In this document: one piece after another, positions 17,846 to 26,599 of the stretch
How the letters are laid out: the number at the start of each line of letters is the position of its first letter
How positions within the stretch are numbered: the stretch's first letter is position 1
Source: Andeanibacterium sp035497315
GTDB taxonomy: Bacteria > Pseudomonadota > Alphaproteobacteria > Sphingomonadales > Sphingomonadaceae
Reading direction: 5' to 3'
DNA length: 64,000 bases
Assembly: GCA_035497315.1 (NCBI GenBank)
Contig: DATJDU010000084.1
Location: 38,119 to 102,118 of the forward strand
Translations under genes and position numbers: made by a program
The notes under the pieces: model-generated
What the model saw: the letters and a program-made list of their open reading frames with translations, nothing else
Database searches by the model: none
What the model was told of the DNA's origin: nothing

Positions 17846-18361
17846 ATGGCCGATGAAGGCGACGTCCTGACCAACCTCGACTCCAATGCCGGCGCGAACG
17901 GCGCGGACACCCAGCCGGTGGCCGGGCTGCTGTCGCAATATGTGAAGGACCTCTCGGTAGAGAATCCGCGCGCACCGGAAAGCTTCCAGTGGACCGAACA
18001 GCCCGAACTGGACGTGCAGTTCAATATCGGCACCCGCCAGGTGAACGATGAAGTGCACGAGATCGAGCTGAAGATCGGCGCCACGGCCAAGGGCTCGCAG
18101 GGCGTCAGCTATGTGGTGGAACTGGCCTATTGCGGCCTGATCGGCCTGCGCAACATGCCGGAAGACCAGGCTCACGCATTCCTTTATGCCGAAGGTCCGC
18201 GCATCCTGTTCCCCTTCGCTCGCCGTGTGCTTGCCGATGCCACCCGCGATGCCGGCTTCGCCCCGCTGCTGCTGGACCCGATCGATTTCCACGGCCTTTA
18301 CGCGCAGCAGCTGCAGCGCCGCCTGGAGGAGGGCGAAAGCGCCTTCACCGGCAACGCCTGA
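17846..18361 (+). CDS. secB: protein-export chaperone SecB
   Basis: SecB is a tetrameric cytosolic chaperone that keeps preproteins unfolded and hands them to SecA. The 171-residue protein has the family core (SVENPRAPESF, VELAYCGLIGL, ILFPFARRVLADATRDAGF and LLDPIDFHGLY). It is divergent from the Tim44 gene and 24 bases upstream of murJ. Confidence 0.97.
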   Translation: MADEGDVLTNLDSNAGANGADTQPVAGLLSQYVKDLSVENPRAPESFQWTEQPELDVQFNIGTRQVNDEVHEIELKIGATAKGSQGVSYVVELAYCGLIGLRNMPEDQAHAFLYAEGPRILFPFARRVLADATRDAGFAPLLLDPIDFHGLYAQQLQRRLEEGESAFTGNA

Positions 18362-18385
18362 AGCTGAAGCGGCAGGACGCGGGCG

Positions 18386-19990
18386 ATGAGCCTCGTTCGC
18401 AATGTCGGCACGATCGGCGGGCTCACCGCCGTCAGTCGTGTGTTCGGCTTCATGCGCGACATGCTGCTGGCCCGCGTTCTTGGCGCCGGGCTGGCGGCTG
18501 ACGCGTTCCAGCTGGCATTCACCCTGCCCAACACCTTCCGCCGGCTGTTCGCCGAAGGCGCCTTCTCGGTCGCCTTCGTGCCGCTCTATTCGCGGGCGCT
18601 GCACGGCGCGAACGGCCAGCCTGGCAGCGAGGAAGCGGCAGAGCGATTCGCCGACGATGTGCTGTCGGTCTTCGTCTGGATACTCGTGGCCTTCAGCGCA
18701 GTGGCGATGATTGCCATGCCCGGGATCGTGTGGATTCTGGCGAGCGAGTTCCAGAGCGTGCCCGGCAAATATGAACTGGCCGTCACTCTAAGCCGGATCA
18801 CTTTCCCTTATCTGGGCCTCATCAGCCTCGTGGCCATGCTCTCGGGCCTGCTCAACGCACGGGCGCGGTTTGCGCCGGGCGCCGCGGCGCCGGTGCTGCT
18901 GAACATCGCGCTGATCTCCTCGCTGGGTGTGGGCTGGTACCTGCGCGAACAGGGCGGGACGGACCTCACTGTCGCCACAGCTTTGGCGGTGGGCGTGTCA
19001 GTGGCCGGGCTTCTGCAGCTGATTTATCTGGCCTGGGAAACCCGCCGTGCCGGTGTGCGGCTGAAAGTGCGCTTCCCCAAGATCACACCGGAGGTAAAGC
19101 GGCTGGGCGCGCTGATCCTGCCCGCCACCTTCGGCGCGGGCATCTATCAGATCAGCCAGTTCGTCGACACTTTCTTCGCCACCAGCCTGCAGCAGGGCTC
19201 GCTGACACTGCTCAAGCTGGCGGACCGGCTGAACCAGATGCCGCTGGGGATCGTGGGCATTGCCCTTGGCACGGCGATCCTGCCGATGCTCTCGCGCCAT
19301 ATTCACGAGAACAATGCCAGCGAGGCCCAGCGCCTGCAGGGCAATGCCTTCGAGATGGGCACTCTGCTCACCCTGCCTGCCGCCGCCGCGCTGGCAGTGT
19401 GTGCCCCGGCCTTTGTCACCGCATTCTTCGTGGGCGGCAAGTTCACTGCGGCCGATGGCGCGATCATGGCGGATATTGTGGTGGCGCTGGTGGCGGGCCT
19501 GCCTGCCTATGTGGTGGTGAAGATACTCAATCCGGGTTTCTTCGCGCGGGAAGATACGCGCACCCCGGTGCTTTCCGCGCTGATCTCCCTGATCTTCAAC
19601 ATCGCGGTGAACCTCTATGTGGTGCAGCGCTTCGGCATTGTCGGGCTGGCGGCGGCCACCGCCGCTTCAGCCACGCTCAATTGCGCGATCCTCTATACCA
19701 TCCTCCATCGGCGCGGATGGTTCCACTTCACCGCCAGGCTGGCGGGCAAGATCGGACGGCAGATCGTGGCCACCGGCGCCATGGCCGCCGCGCTCTATGC
19801 AATCATGCCGCTGCTGGCGGAGCATTATTCCGGCGGCATCCTTGAACGGGTATGGTCACTCGCTGTGCTGGTGGGGCTGGGCATGACGGTGTTCTTCACC
19901 GTAGCCTATGCCGTGGGCGCGCTGGACAAGGACCTGCTCAGGCAATTGCGCCGCCGCCGCCCGGCGGCAAACCCGCTCGATACGGACTGA
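18386..19990 (+). CDS. murJ: lipid II flippase MurJ
   Basis: MurJ flips lipid II across the inner membrane for peptidoglycan synthesis. The 534-residue protein has about 14 hydrophobic helices and family signatures GFMRDMLLARVLGAG, FRRLFAEGAFSVAFVPL and TLLKLADRLNQMPLGIVGIALGT. It follows secB closely and precedes trpS, a common sphingomonad arrangement. Confidence 0.97.
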   Translation: MSLVRNVGTIGGLTAVSRVFGFMRDMLLARVLGAGLAADAFQLAFTLPNTFRRLFAEGAFSVAFVPLYSRALHGANGQPGSEEAAERFADDVLSVFVWILVAFSAVAMIAMPGIVWILASEFQSVPGKYELAVTLSRITFPYLGLISLVAMLSGLLNARARFAPGAAAPVLLNIALISSLGVGWYLREQGGTDLTVATALAVGVSVAGLLQLIYLAWETRRAGVRLKVRFPKITPEVKRLGALILPATFGAGIYQISQFVDTFFATSLQQGSLTLLKLADRLNQMPLGIVGIALGTAILPMLSRHIHENNASEAQRLQGNAFEMGTLLTLPAAAALAVCAPAFVTAFFVGGKFTAADGAIMADIVVALVAGLPAYVVVKILNPGFFAREDTRTPVLSALISLIFNIAVNLYVVQRFGIVGLAAATAASATLNCAILYTILHRRGWFHFTARLAGKIGRQIVATGAMAAALYAIMPLLAEHYSGGILERVWSLAVLVGLGMTVFFTVAYAVGALDKDLLRQLRRRRPAANPLDTD

Positions 19991-20238
19991 CGCGGCAACG
20001 AAGGTGCCGGGCACGATAATCGCGGGCTTTCTCCATGCGCAAATTGTGATATGCGCCCGGCCCATGGAACGAATCCCATCCTGCTCTTGCATCATGGCCC
20101 GCATGGGCCGGGGGGCCCCAGTCGAATCAGGGCGATGGCGTGAGGCCGCATCGCGCAGCGCGCGCTGATCCTTCATGCCTGTCGCCCACGATGCGTGGGC
20201 GGAGTTAGTCCCATTCGTTTCACGAAAGTTCCATAGCA

Positions 20239-21261
20239 ATGCGTATCGTATCCGGCATCCAGCCCACCGGGCAGCTTCACCTCGGCAATTACCTGGGCGC
20301 CATCCGCAATTGGGTGCGCATGCAGGACGAGATGGAGGAAGGCAGCCAGTGCCTGTTCTTCCTGGCCGACCTGCATGCCATTTCCATGCCGCATAATCCG
20401 GCGGAACTGTTTTCCGGCACGCTGGAAATGGTCGCGGCGCTGACCGCCTGCGGCATCGATCCCGATCGGTCGGTGCTGTTCAATCAGGCCCAGGTGCCCG
20501 CTCATGCAGAGCTGCAATGGCTGCTGAACGGCACGGCCCGCATGGGCTGGCTGAACCGCATGACGCAGTTCAAGGACAAGTCCGGCAAGAATCGCGAAGG
20601 TGCCTCCATCGCCCTGTTCACCTATCCGGTGCTGCAGGCAGCGGACGTGCTGCTCTATCAGGCGACTCACGTTCCCGTGGGCGAGGACCAGAAGCAGCAC
20701 CTGGAACTGGCGCGCGACATCGCGCAGAAGTTCAACAACGACTTCGCAAGTGAAGACAAGCCCGTCTTCACCCTGCCCGATCCGATCATCCCGCCCGATG
20801 CGGCCCGGATCATGAGCCTGCGTGACGGCACGTCGAAGATGAGCAAGTCCGATCCTTCGGACATGAGCCGTATCAATCTGACCGACGATGCCGATGCGAT
20901 GATGCAGAAAGTGAAGAAGGCCAAGACCGATCCGGAACCGCTTCCTTCCGAGCTTGCCGGCCTGGAAGGGCGGCCCGAAGCGGCCAATCTGGTGGGCATC
21001 TATGCCACCATGGCCAACATCTCCGCCGAAACCGTGCTGGCCGATTTCGCCGGCAAGGGCTTCGGCACGTTCAAGCCCGCGCTGGGCGAACTGCTGGTGG
21101 AGACGCTGGGCCCGATCACCAGCCGCTTCGTGGAACTCAAGCAGGACCGCGAGGCACTGGACGCGATCCTCGCCAAGGGCGCGCTGAAAGCCCGAGATAT
21201 CGCAGGGACGACGCTGGATGCGGCCTATGATGCGCTGGGGCTGGTGCGCAGTCACCACTGA
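20239..21261 (+). CDS. trpS: tryptophanyl-tRNA synthetase
   Basis: This class I synthetase charges tRNA-Trp. The 340-residue protein starts MRIVSGIQPTGQLHLGNYLG, in which HLGN is the HIGH-type motif; KMSKSDPSD is the KMSKS loop. Length is normal. A 248-base gap separates it from murJ, and a GC-rich hairpin follows. Confidence 0.97.
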   Translation: MRIVSGIQPTGQLHLGNYLGAIRNWVRMQDEMEEGSQCLFFLADLHAISMPHNPAELFSGTLEMVAALTACGIDPDRSVLFNQAQVPAHAELQWLLNGTARMGWLNRMTQFKDKSGKNREGASIALFTYPVLQAADVLLYQATHVPVGEDQKQHLELARDIAQKFNNDFASEDKPVFTLPDPIIPPDAARIMSLRDGTSKMSKSDPSDMSRINLTDDADAMMQKVKKAKTDPEPLPSELAGLEGRPEAANLVGIYATMANISAETVLADFAGKGFGTFKPALGELLVETLGPITSRFVELKQDREALDAILAKGALKARDIAGTTLDAAYDALGLVRSHH

Positions 21262-21282
21262 TCCGGCCGCAAGCTAAGCAAC

Positions 21283-21316
21283 CGGGCCCGCCTCTTCGCA
21301 AGGAGCGGCGGGCCCG
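21283..21316 (+). terminator. hairpin after trpS
   Basis: Ten-base perfect arms (21283-21292 and 21307-21316) with a 14-base loop lie 22 bases after the stop. No T run follows, so terminator function is uncertain. Confidence 0.5.
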
Positions 21317-21423
21317 TTCGCATTCAAGCGCTATTAAGGCGCTCAAAGGCAGGGTAATGTCAGCATAGAAGTCTATCTGCCCGATCATTCTCCCTTTACC
21401 GGGCAAGCCTTGAGAGACCTGAC

Positions 21424-22092
21424 ATGACGACGGAAAACAATTCGATCGGTCGCGCAATCAAGCTGTTGATGGTCCCCCTGCTGCTGGCGGCGCTGGCCGC
21501 CTGCGCATCGGGCTTCAAAGCGGATGTTTCCCGCTTCCAGAGCCAGCTTCCCGCCCCCCAGGGGCAGTCCTTCGCAGTAGTGGCGGAAGATCCCAAGCTC
21601 GCAGGCGGGCTTGAATTCGCGCAATATGCCCATCTGGTCGAAGGCCAGATGCAAAAGCTGGGCTATGAACTGGCCTCCCCCAAGAACGCCACGCTGATCG
21701 TCCGCTTCGATTATGGGGTGGACAATGGGCGCGAGAAACTGACCGGTTCCAGCATCGGGCGCGACCCCTTCTGGGATCCCTGGTACGGCTATCGCGGTTA
21801 TTATGGCCGCTCGGCCTATTACCGCAGCCGCCTGTGGGGCTTCGGCTGGTACGATCCCTTCTTCGACAGCCGCTCGGTTGACAGCTACACCGTCTATACC
21901 AGCGGCATCGAATTGAAGATCGACCGCGCCGCCGATGGCCAGCGCCTGTTCGAAGGCAAGGCCGAGGCTGTCTCCACCTCCAACCGTCTGCAATATCTGG
22001 TGCCCAACCTGGTGGAAGCCATGTTCACCGACTTCCCCGGCAATTCGGGCGAGACGATGCGCATTACCATCGCACCGGAAAAGAAGAAGTAA
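21424..22092 (+). CDS. DUF4136 lipoprotein
   Basis: This 222-residue protein has a lipoprotein signal with lipobox LAAC (Cys near residue 27) and a DUF4136-type domain. The middle (about 108-145) is rich in Tyr, Gly, Trp and Arg. The C-terminus has TDFPGNSGETMRI, shared with the two tandem proteins at 56.8-58.3 kb, so the three are related. It is probably an outer-membrane lipoprotein of unknown function. Confidence 0.85.
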   Translation: MTTENNSIGRAIKLLMVPLLLAALAACASGFKADVSRFQSQLPAPQGQSFAVVAEDPKLAGGLEFAQYAHLVEGQMQKLGYELASPKNATLIVRFDYGVDNGREKLTGSSIGRDPFWDPWYGYRGYYGRSAYYRSRLWGFGWYDPFFDSRSVDSYTVYTSGIELKIDRAADGQRLFEGKAEAVSTSNRLQYLVPNLVEAMFTDFPGNSGETMRITIAPEKKK

Positions 22093-22118
22093 GCGGCGCT
22101 TCGCAGGCTGCGGAAATC

Positions 22119-22150
22119 AAAAAGGCGGGCCCGGGCGGGTCCGCCTTTTT
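22119..22150. terminator. bidirectional terminator
   Basis: Ten-base arms (22119-22128 and 22141-22150) start with five A and end with five T. It lies between two convergent genes, so it can serve both. Confidence 0.85.
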
Positions 22151-22154
22151 CGTG

Positions 22155-22592
22155 TCAGCCGTTCCTGCGCGAAAGCAGGGACTGGCGCAGCCGCGCAAGG
22201 ATCGGCTCGTAAAGCAATTGTTCGAACATCAGCCCTGCCCGGTCGTCTTCCACCCACACCACACTGGCGGGCTGATAGCTGAGCCCTTCGAGCTTGATCA
22301 ATACGCGGTCGTCAACCCGGATCGGCCAGGCGCGCCGGTCGATCATGCAGCCGATCGGGGATATGTCGAGTACGGGAATCTCCAGCACGCCGCCGCTGCG
22401 CGTACGACAGTGGGCAGTGAGATATTTTGCCCCGTTCGGTGCGTCCGCTGACACGCTGGCCATAGCACTGTTTCCCTGCAGCGCTGCGGGCAAAGCGGCT
22501 GATTTCCGCGCCCTTGCAGCGACAAGGATTAATGATGAATATTGATCAGCAAAGACCTTAGAGGTCTGCCTAATTTCGTGTAAATTTACCAT
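22155..22592 (-). CDS. PilZ domain protein
   Basis: This 145-residue protein carries a PilZ-like domain in the C-terminal part (about 55-135): VLDISPIGCMID matches the D/NxSxxG box and VVWVEDDRAGLMFE the closing strand. The N-terminal RxxxR half of the c-di-GMP site is not clear (RTR is present), so ligand binding is uncertain. An internal ATG at 22463 would give a compact single-domain protein. PilZ proteins act as c-di-GMP effectors in motility or polysaccharide control. Confidence 0.8.
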   Translation of the reverse strand: MVNLHEIRQTSKVFADQYSSLILVAARARKSAALPAALQGNSAMASVSADAPNGAKYLTAHCRTRSGGVLEIPVLDISPIGCMIDRRAWPIRVDDRVLIKLEGLSYQPASVVWVEDDRAGLMFEQLLYEPILARLRQSLLSRRNG

Positions 22593-22684
22593 TTACCCGA
22601 TGGAAAGCATGTTGCGGCGACACTGCCGCCAACATTTCGGTGCCCACCGTGCCTGATCCTAATTGCAGGCGGACCGTGTTGGGC

Positions 22685-22722
22685 CTGGATCGCCTCGGGG
22701 GCTTTGCCCCTCGCAATGACGG
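22685..22722. repeat. dispersed palindromic repeat (GCAATGACGG type)
   Basis: This intergenic element ends in TCGCAATGACGG with a GGGGC-TTT-GCCCC hairpin in the middle. The end CGCTCGCAATGACGG recurs at 40065-40079. It looks like the widespread TCATTGCGAG...CAATCC type repeat. Confidence 0.55.
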
Positions 22723-22737
22723 CTCACCAGCGCCAAA

Positions 22738-23205
22738 TTACCCCTTCAGCGAGACGACCCCGCCGGTCGATCCGAAACCGCCCGCCCCACGCTCCGTATC
22801 GTCAAGCTCGGCCACTTCGGCCCAGCTTGCGCGCGTCACCGGCGCCAGCACCAACTGGGCCACCCGGTCCCCGCGATGGATCGCGAAGGGCTCGCTGCCG
22901 AAATTGATCATGATTACCTTCAGCTCGCCGCGATAATCGGAATCGATCGTGCCCGGCGTATTGGGCACGCTGACGCCATGTTTCAGCGCAAGGCCTGAAC
23001 GCGGGCGGACCTGAATTTCGTATCCCTCGGGAATCGCCACTGCGAGGCCGGTGGCCACCGGATGACGCATACCCGGTTCCAGCACCACATCCTCAGCCGA
23101 CAGAACATCCATTCCGGCCGCACCTGGCGTAGCATATTTGGGAAGCTCCAGACCCTCGCCATGCGGCAGGCGCTTTACCTGAACCGCAATGTCATTCGAG
23201 GGCAT
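22738..23205 (-). CDS. dut: dUTP diphosphatase
   Basis: Dut hydrolyses dUTP to dUMP, keeping uracil out of DNA. The ATG at 23205 (MPSNDIAV) gives 155 residues; an in-frame TTG lies two codons earlier. The five trimeric dUTPase motifs are visible, including GAAGMDV, PRSGLALKHG, GTIDSDYRGE, GDRVAQLVL and RGAGGFGSTG. It overlaps the end of coaBC by 14 bases, so the two are coupled. Confidence 0.96.
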   Translation of the reverse strand: MPSNDIAVQVKRLPHGEGLELPKYATPGAAGMDVLSAEDVVLEPGMRHPVATGLAVAIPEGYEIQVRPRSGLALKHGVSVPNTPGTIDSDYRGELKVIMINFGSEPFAIHRGDRVAQLVLAPVTRASWAEVAELDDTERGAGGFGSTGGVVSLKG

Positions 23206-24940
23206 CGGCAATCCTTTCCATCAGCTTCAGGGCTACGTCTTCCTTTGGCATCGCCGGCCAGTCCTCGACAGACTTGGCCGTGACGATATGCACAGTGTTC
23301 TGTTCGCCGCCCATCGTGTCCCCCTTCACGTCATTGGCAACGATCCAGTCGGCACCCTTGGACTTGCGCTTCTTCTTGGCGTTCTCGATCAGATTGTCGG
23401 TCTCGGCCGCAAAGCCCACCAGCAGGCGTGGACGCTTGGCCCCCGCAGCGACACTGGCGAGAATATCGGGATTCTCGGTCAGCAGCAGGGCCGGCGGTGC
23501 ATTGGCGCGCTTCTTGATCTTGGCATCGGCGAATTCCATCGTCCGCCAATCGGCCACGGCGGCCACCATCACCGCCACATCGGCCGGCAGGGCGCGCTTC
23601 ACCGCTTCGGACATTTCCAGCGCGGATTCGACATCGATCCGCTCCACTCCCGGGGGGGTCTTGAGATGGACCGGGCCAGTAACCAGCGTCACCCGTGCGC
23701 CCAGCGCGGCAGCGGCGGCGGCGATCGCGAAGCCCTGCTTGCCGGAAGAGCGATTGGCGATGTAGCGCACCGGATCGATCGGCTCATGCGTGGGCCCGGC
23801 AGTAACCAGCACATGCTTGCCGAACAGTGGACGATGCTCGGGCGCGATGTCGAAGGCCGACTGGCCTTCCAGCGGATCTTCGAGCACCACGCCTGCGCCC
23901 GCCGGCAGCACCGCGCGATCCCCGGCGAAGGGTTCGGGCGCGGCCTCGCCAGAGCCGGTCTGCACCAGATGATTGATCGCTTCCACATCGGTGGGCGGGG
24001 CGGAACGAGCCTTGCCCTTCTTGGCGAAGAGCGAGCCTGAAAGATCGGGTATGGCATCGACCGGCTCTTCCTGCGGAAAAGCCTCTGGCTCGGGATAGTC
24101 TCCGGGCTCGGGAAAAGCTCTCGACACCGCATCTTCGAACGGGGCCTGCGATGGGATGAAATCGGCCGGCAGCGCAGGCAGGTCGCCATATTCGACCTCG
24201 TCCTCGCGAATGCGGCGCGGCGTGGTGCGATGGATGAGCGAAGCGAACAGCCCGCTGAGGCCGCCTCTGGGGCTGGCGGAGGCGTCCTCCTCCTCCCCGG
24301 CTTCCTCGACTTCCTCCACCTCGTCCTCGGGCTCAAGCGCCTCCAGATAATCGGCAATCTCGCGGTGCCCGGCCCCACCCACACCAAGGAGTCCGGGGTC
24401 GACACCCAGCAGTTCGGCAATCTCGAGCCAGACCATTTCCGGTTCCGGCAGACGGCCGGGGCCGAATTCACCGCAGGCCATCGGGCCTTCGTCCGGCTGC
24501 ATCACCCGCACGCCCGCCTGCCTCAGCCAGGCGACATTGCGCTGGGTCGCCTCATGCTCCCACATGCGCACATTCATCGCAGGCACGGTCAGCACCGGCT
24601 TGTCGGTGGCGAGAATCAGCGTGGTACCCAGATCGTCGGCAATGCCTGCCGCCATCTTGGCCAGCAAATCCGCCGTGGCGGGGCACACCACCACCAGATC
24701 GGCGCTGCGGCTGAGCTGGATGTGGCCCATCTCTGCCTCGTCGGTGAGATCCCACAGCGAGGTATGAACCTTGTTCTCGCTCAGCGCCGCGAGCGACATG
24801 GGCGTAACGAATTGCGAGCCGCCTTCGGTCAGCACGCATGTCACATCGCCTCCGCCTTTGCGGATCAGGCGAACCAGCTCGCACGACTTGTAGGCGGCTA
24901 TGCCCCCGCCCACGACCAGCAGAATGCGCGGTCCCGTCAT
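23192..24940 (-). CDS. coaBC: bifunctional phosphopantothenoylcysteine decarboxylase/ligase with long linker
   Basis: CoaBC makes 4'-phosphopantetheine for coenzyme A. I chose the ATG at 24940 (MTGPRILLVVGGGIAAYKS) from the family start; an ATG at 24976 is also in frame. The N-terminal flavoprotein domain has GGGIAAYKS, the catalytic-type His in EMGHIQLS and PAMNVRMWEH. The CoaB domain resumes at HVLVTAGPTHEPIDPVRYI and has NRSSGKQG and FAAETDNL. Between them lies about 200 residues rich in Glu, Asp and Pro that normal proteins of about 400 residues lack. The dut gene overlaps the end. Confidence 0.93.
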   Translation of the reverse strand: MTGPRILLVVGGGIAAYKSCELVRLIRKGGGDVTCVLTEGGSQFVTPMSLAALSENKVHTSLWDLTDEAEMGHIQLSRSADLVVVCPATADLLAKMAAGIADDLGTTLILATDKPVLTVPAMNVRMWEHEATQRNVAWLRQAGVRVMQPDEGPMACGEFGPGRLPEPEMVWLEIAELLGVDPGLLGVGGAGHREIADYLEALEPEDEVEEVEEAGEEEDASASPRGGLSGLFASLIHRTTPRRIREDEVEYGDLPALPADFIPSQAPFEDAVSRAFPEPGDYPEPEAFPQEEPVDAIPDLSGSLFAKKGKARSAPPTDVEAINHLVQTGSGEAAPEPFAGDRAVLPAGAGVVLEDPLEGQSAFDIAPEHRPLFGKHVLVTAGPTHEPIDPVRYIANRSSGKQGFAIAAAAAALGARVTLVTGPVHLKTPPGVERIDVESALEMSEAVKRALPADVAVMVAAVADWRTMEFADAKIKKRANAPPALLLTENPDILASVAAGAKRPRLLVGFAAETDNLIENAKKKRKSKGADWIVANDVKGDTMGGEQNTVHIVTAKSVEDWPAMPKEDVALKLMERIADALE

Positions 24941-25101
24941 ATGTGCCGCCTGAAACTCCCCGGGCAAATTGTTCATCCGCAAACCTAGCGCTGCCGTTAA
25001 CTTAAGGCCAGCCTACGCCATTCCAATGCCCGATTGTGGTTAAGTTTTGCCTAGCGATGCCTATCCGGGCATATGCGAGGATACATAGAGGAGAAACATC
25101 G

Positions 25102-25500
25102 ATGCGCCTGATCCTCACTGCCCTGCTGTTCGTTGGCGGGCTGTTCTTCATCATCAACGGGCTGAGCTTCCTGGCCATGCCGCAATCCTCGGTCGGCAGC
25201 TTCGGGCTGGCGGCGGCGGGTACCGCGGGCTGGTCCACCATTCGCGCCGATATGACCGCCTTCTTCGTGGTGGGCGGCTTCTGCATGGTATGGGGTGCAT
25301 GGAAGCGCGCAGGCGACATGCTGCTGGTGCCCGCCGCTCTGTTTGGCATCGCCTTTACCGGCCGGCTGGTGAGCCTGTTCGTCGATGGCATTTATGAAGG
25401 CGCCGCCATGCCGATGGCGATCGAGGCGGGGGTGGTGCTTGTCTCGATCATGGGCAACCGGATGCTGCCGCATCACAAAGTGGAAGAGCTTACGAGCTAA
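25102..25500 (+). CDS. DUF4345-like small membrane protein
   Basis: This 132-residue protein has four hydrophobic helices. The ATG at 25102 has AGAGGAG 8 bases upstream and begins MRLILTALLFVGGLFF, so the longer frame is discarded. The layout and the segment LSFLAMPQSSVGSFGL fit the DUF4345 family of unknown function. It stands alone between divergent coaBC and the convergent membrane pair. Confidence 0.75.
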   Translation: MRLILTALLFVGGLFFIINGLSFLAMPQSSVGSFGLAAAGTAGWSTIRADMTAFFVVGGFCMVWGAWKRAGDMLLVPAALFGIAFTGRLVSLFVDGIYEGAAMPMAIEAGVVLVSIMGNRMLPHHKVEELTS

Positions 25501-26599
25501 ATCTGCTCCGCCCCCTGCCCCGCGCAGAACGCCAGAGCGAGCGCAACACCATGGGCGCGAAGGCCAGCCCCATGAAATAGGTCGGCGTGATCATCAGCGC
25601 CCAGTAGAAATTATTGTCGCGCCCGGCGATCATGAACAGCACGGCATAGCCGGCGAACAGCAGTGTGCCGAAGGCGCCCGCCTGCGATTTCCACCCGGCC
25701 CAACCGATCAGCGGCAACACCGCCAGCGGCCCGGCCAGCATATGCGGGAGGAACTGGAGGCTGGACGACAAGGCCACATTGGACGTGAAGCCCGCCAGGC
25801 CGCGCAAGGCGAACCATGAGGGGGACGGCCTGTCCTGCGGCGTCACGAGATCGGCAACGATGCCCAGGTGCACCCACATGGCCGCAAGGAACAGCACGCA
25901 GAGGCCGGCCCAGCAGGCCAGTTCCGCCCAACGCCGCTTCCACAGGGCGAAAGCGCCCATCAGCAGGACAAAGGGCAGCGCATGTTCGCGAATCGCCAGC
26001 GCCAGCGCGGCGGCGATCAGCGATCCGATCCAACGCTCGCCCCGGTGCAGGGCAAAGGACAGCGCCAGCAGCGTACCTGCCCAAACCTCATGCAGGGCGA
26101 GATATTGCGGCTTCAGCCCGCCCGCGATGCCGATGATCAGCAGCACCATGGCGATCGGTCGGCGCGGCAATCCGCCCGGCTCCACCCCCAGCCTGCACCA
26201 CCATGCGATCAAGGTGGCGATCCACACCGCCGCCGCCGCACCATAAAGACCCGCCGGCCCCAGCCACGCGCTCAGCCTGGCAAGAGTGGGAAGCCGCACC
26301 GCCGCACCGGGAGTGACCGGGAAATTGCGCGCGCGCTGCTCTTCCACTGCGACCCGGTGATAGGGTTCGCCCGCGGCAACACGCTCCACGATCCGTTCGT
26401 AAAGCGCGATATCCTCATCCTTGCGCGCATCGGTTCCTGTGATGGCAGGGGCCTGTGCGCTGGCCTTGTGAGCCGGTGGAGAACTGCCCGGCGGCAGCAA
26501 TGCCGCCAACAGCAGCAGGATCGCCGATAGGCCGAGCGCAAGCCGCGCGGGCAGTTCAGGCCAATTGGCGAAGCGATCCCATGCCGGCGCGGCGCTCAT
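25490..26599 (-). CDS. multi-pass membrane protein, paralogue B
   Basis: This 369-residue protein has roughly ten hydrophobic helices and a periplasmic-type loop near residues 45-95. The ATG at 26599 overlaps the stop of the upstream gene in an ATGA; longer frames are unsupported. It matches its neighbour in IALYERIVERVAAGEPYHRVA (compare LELYSAINARMARGETYYEA) and in the C-terminal FYWALMITPTY (compare FYWGALVLPAY). I do not recognise the family; the topology resembles glycosyltransferase-C or DUF2029-like proteins, without a visible catalytic motif. Its end overlaps the DUF4345 gene by 11 bases. Confidence 0.7.
   Translation of the reverse strand: MSAAPAWDRFANWPELPARLALGLSAILLLLAALLPPGSSPPAHKASAQAPAITGTDARKDEDIALYERIVERVAAGEPYHRVAVEEQRARNFPVTPGAAVRLPTLARLSAWLGPAGLYGAAAAVWIATLIAWWCRLGVEPGGLPRRPIAMVLLIIGIAGGLKPQYLALHEVWAGTLLALSFALHRGERWIGSLIAAALALAIREHALPFVLLMGAFALWKRRWAELACWAGLCVLFLAAMWVHLGIVADLVTPQDRPSPSWFALRGLAGFTSNVALSSSLQFLPHMLAGPLAVLPLIGWAGWKSQAGAFGTLLFAGYAVLFMIAGRDNNFYWALMITPTYFMGLAFAPMVLRSLWRSARGRGRSRFSS

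Noticed and set aside
19991..20238. leader peptide or attenuator before trpS
   Set aside because: No Trp-rich short frame or convincing alternative hairpins could be read.
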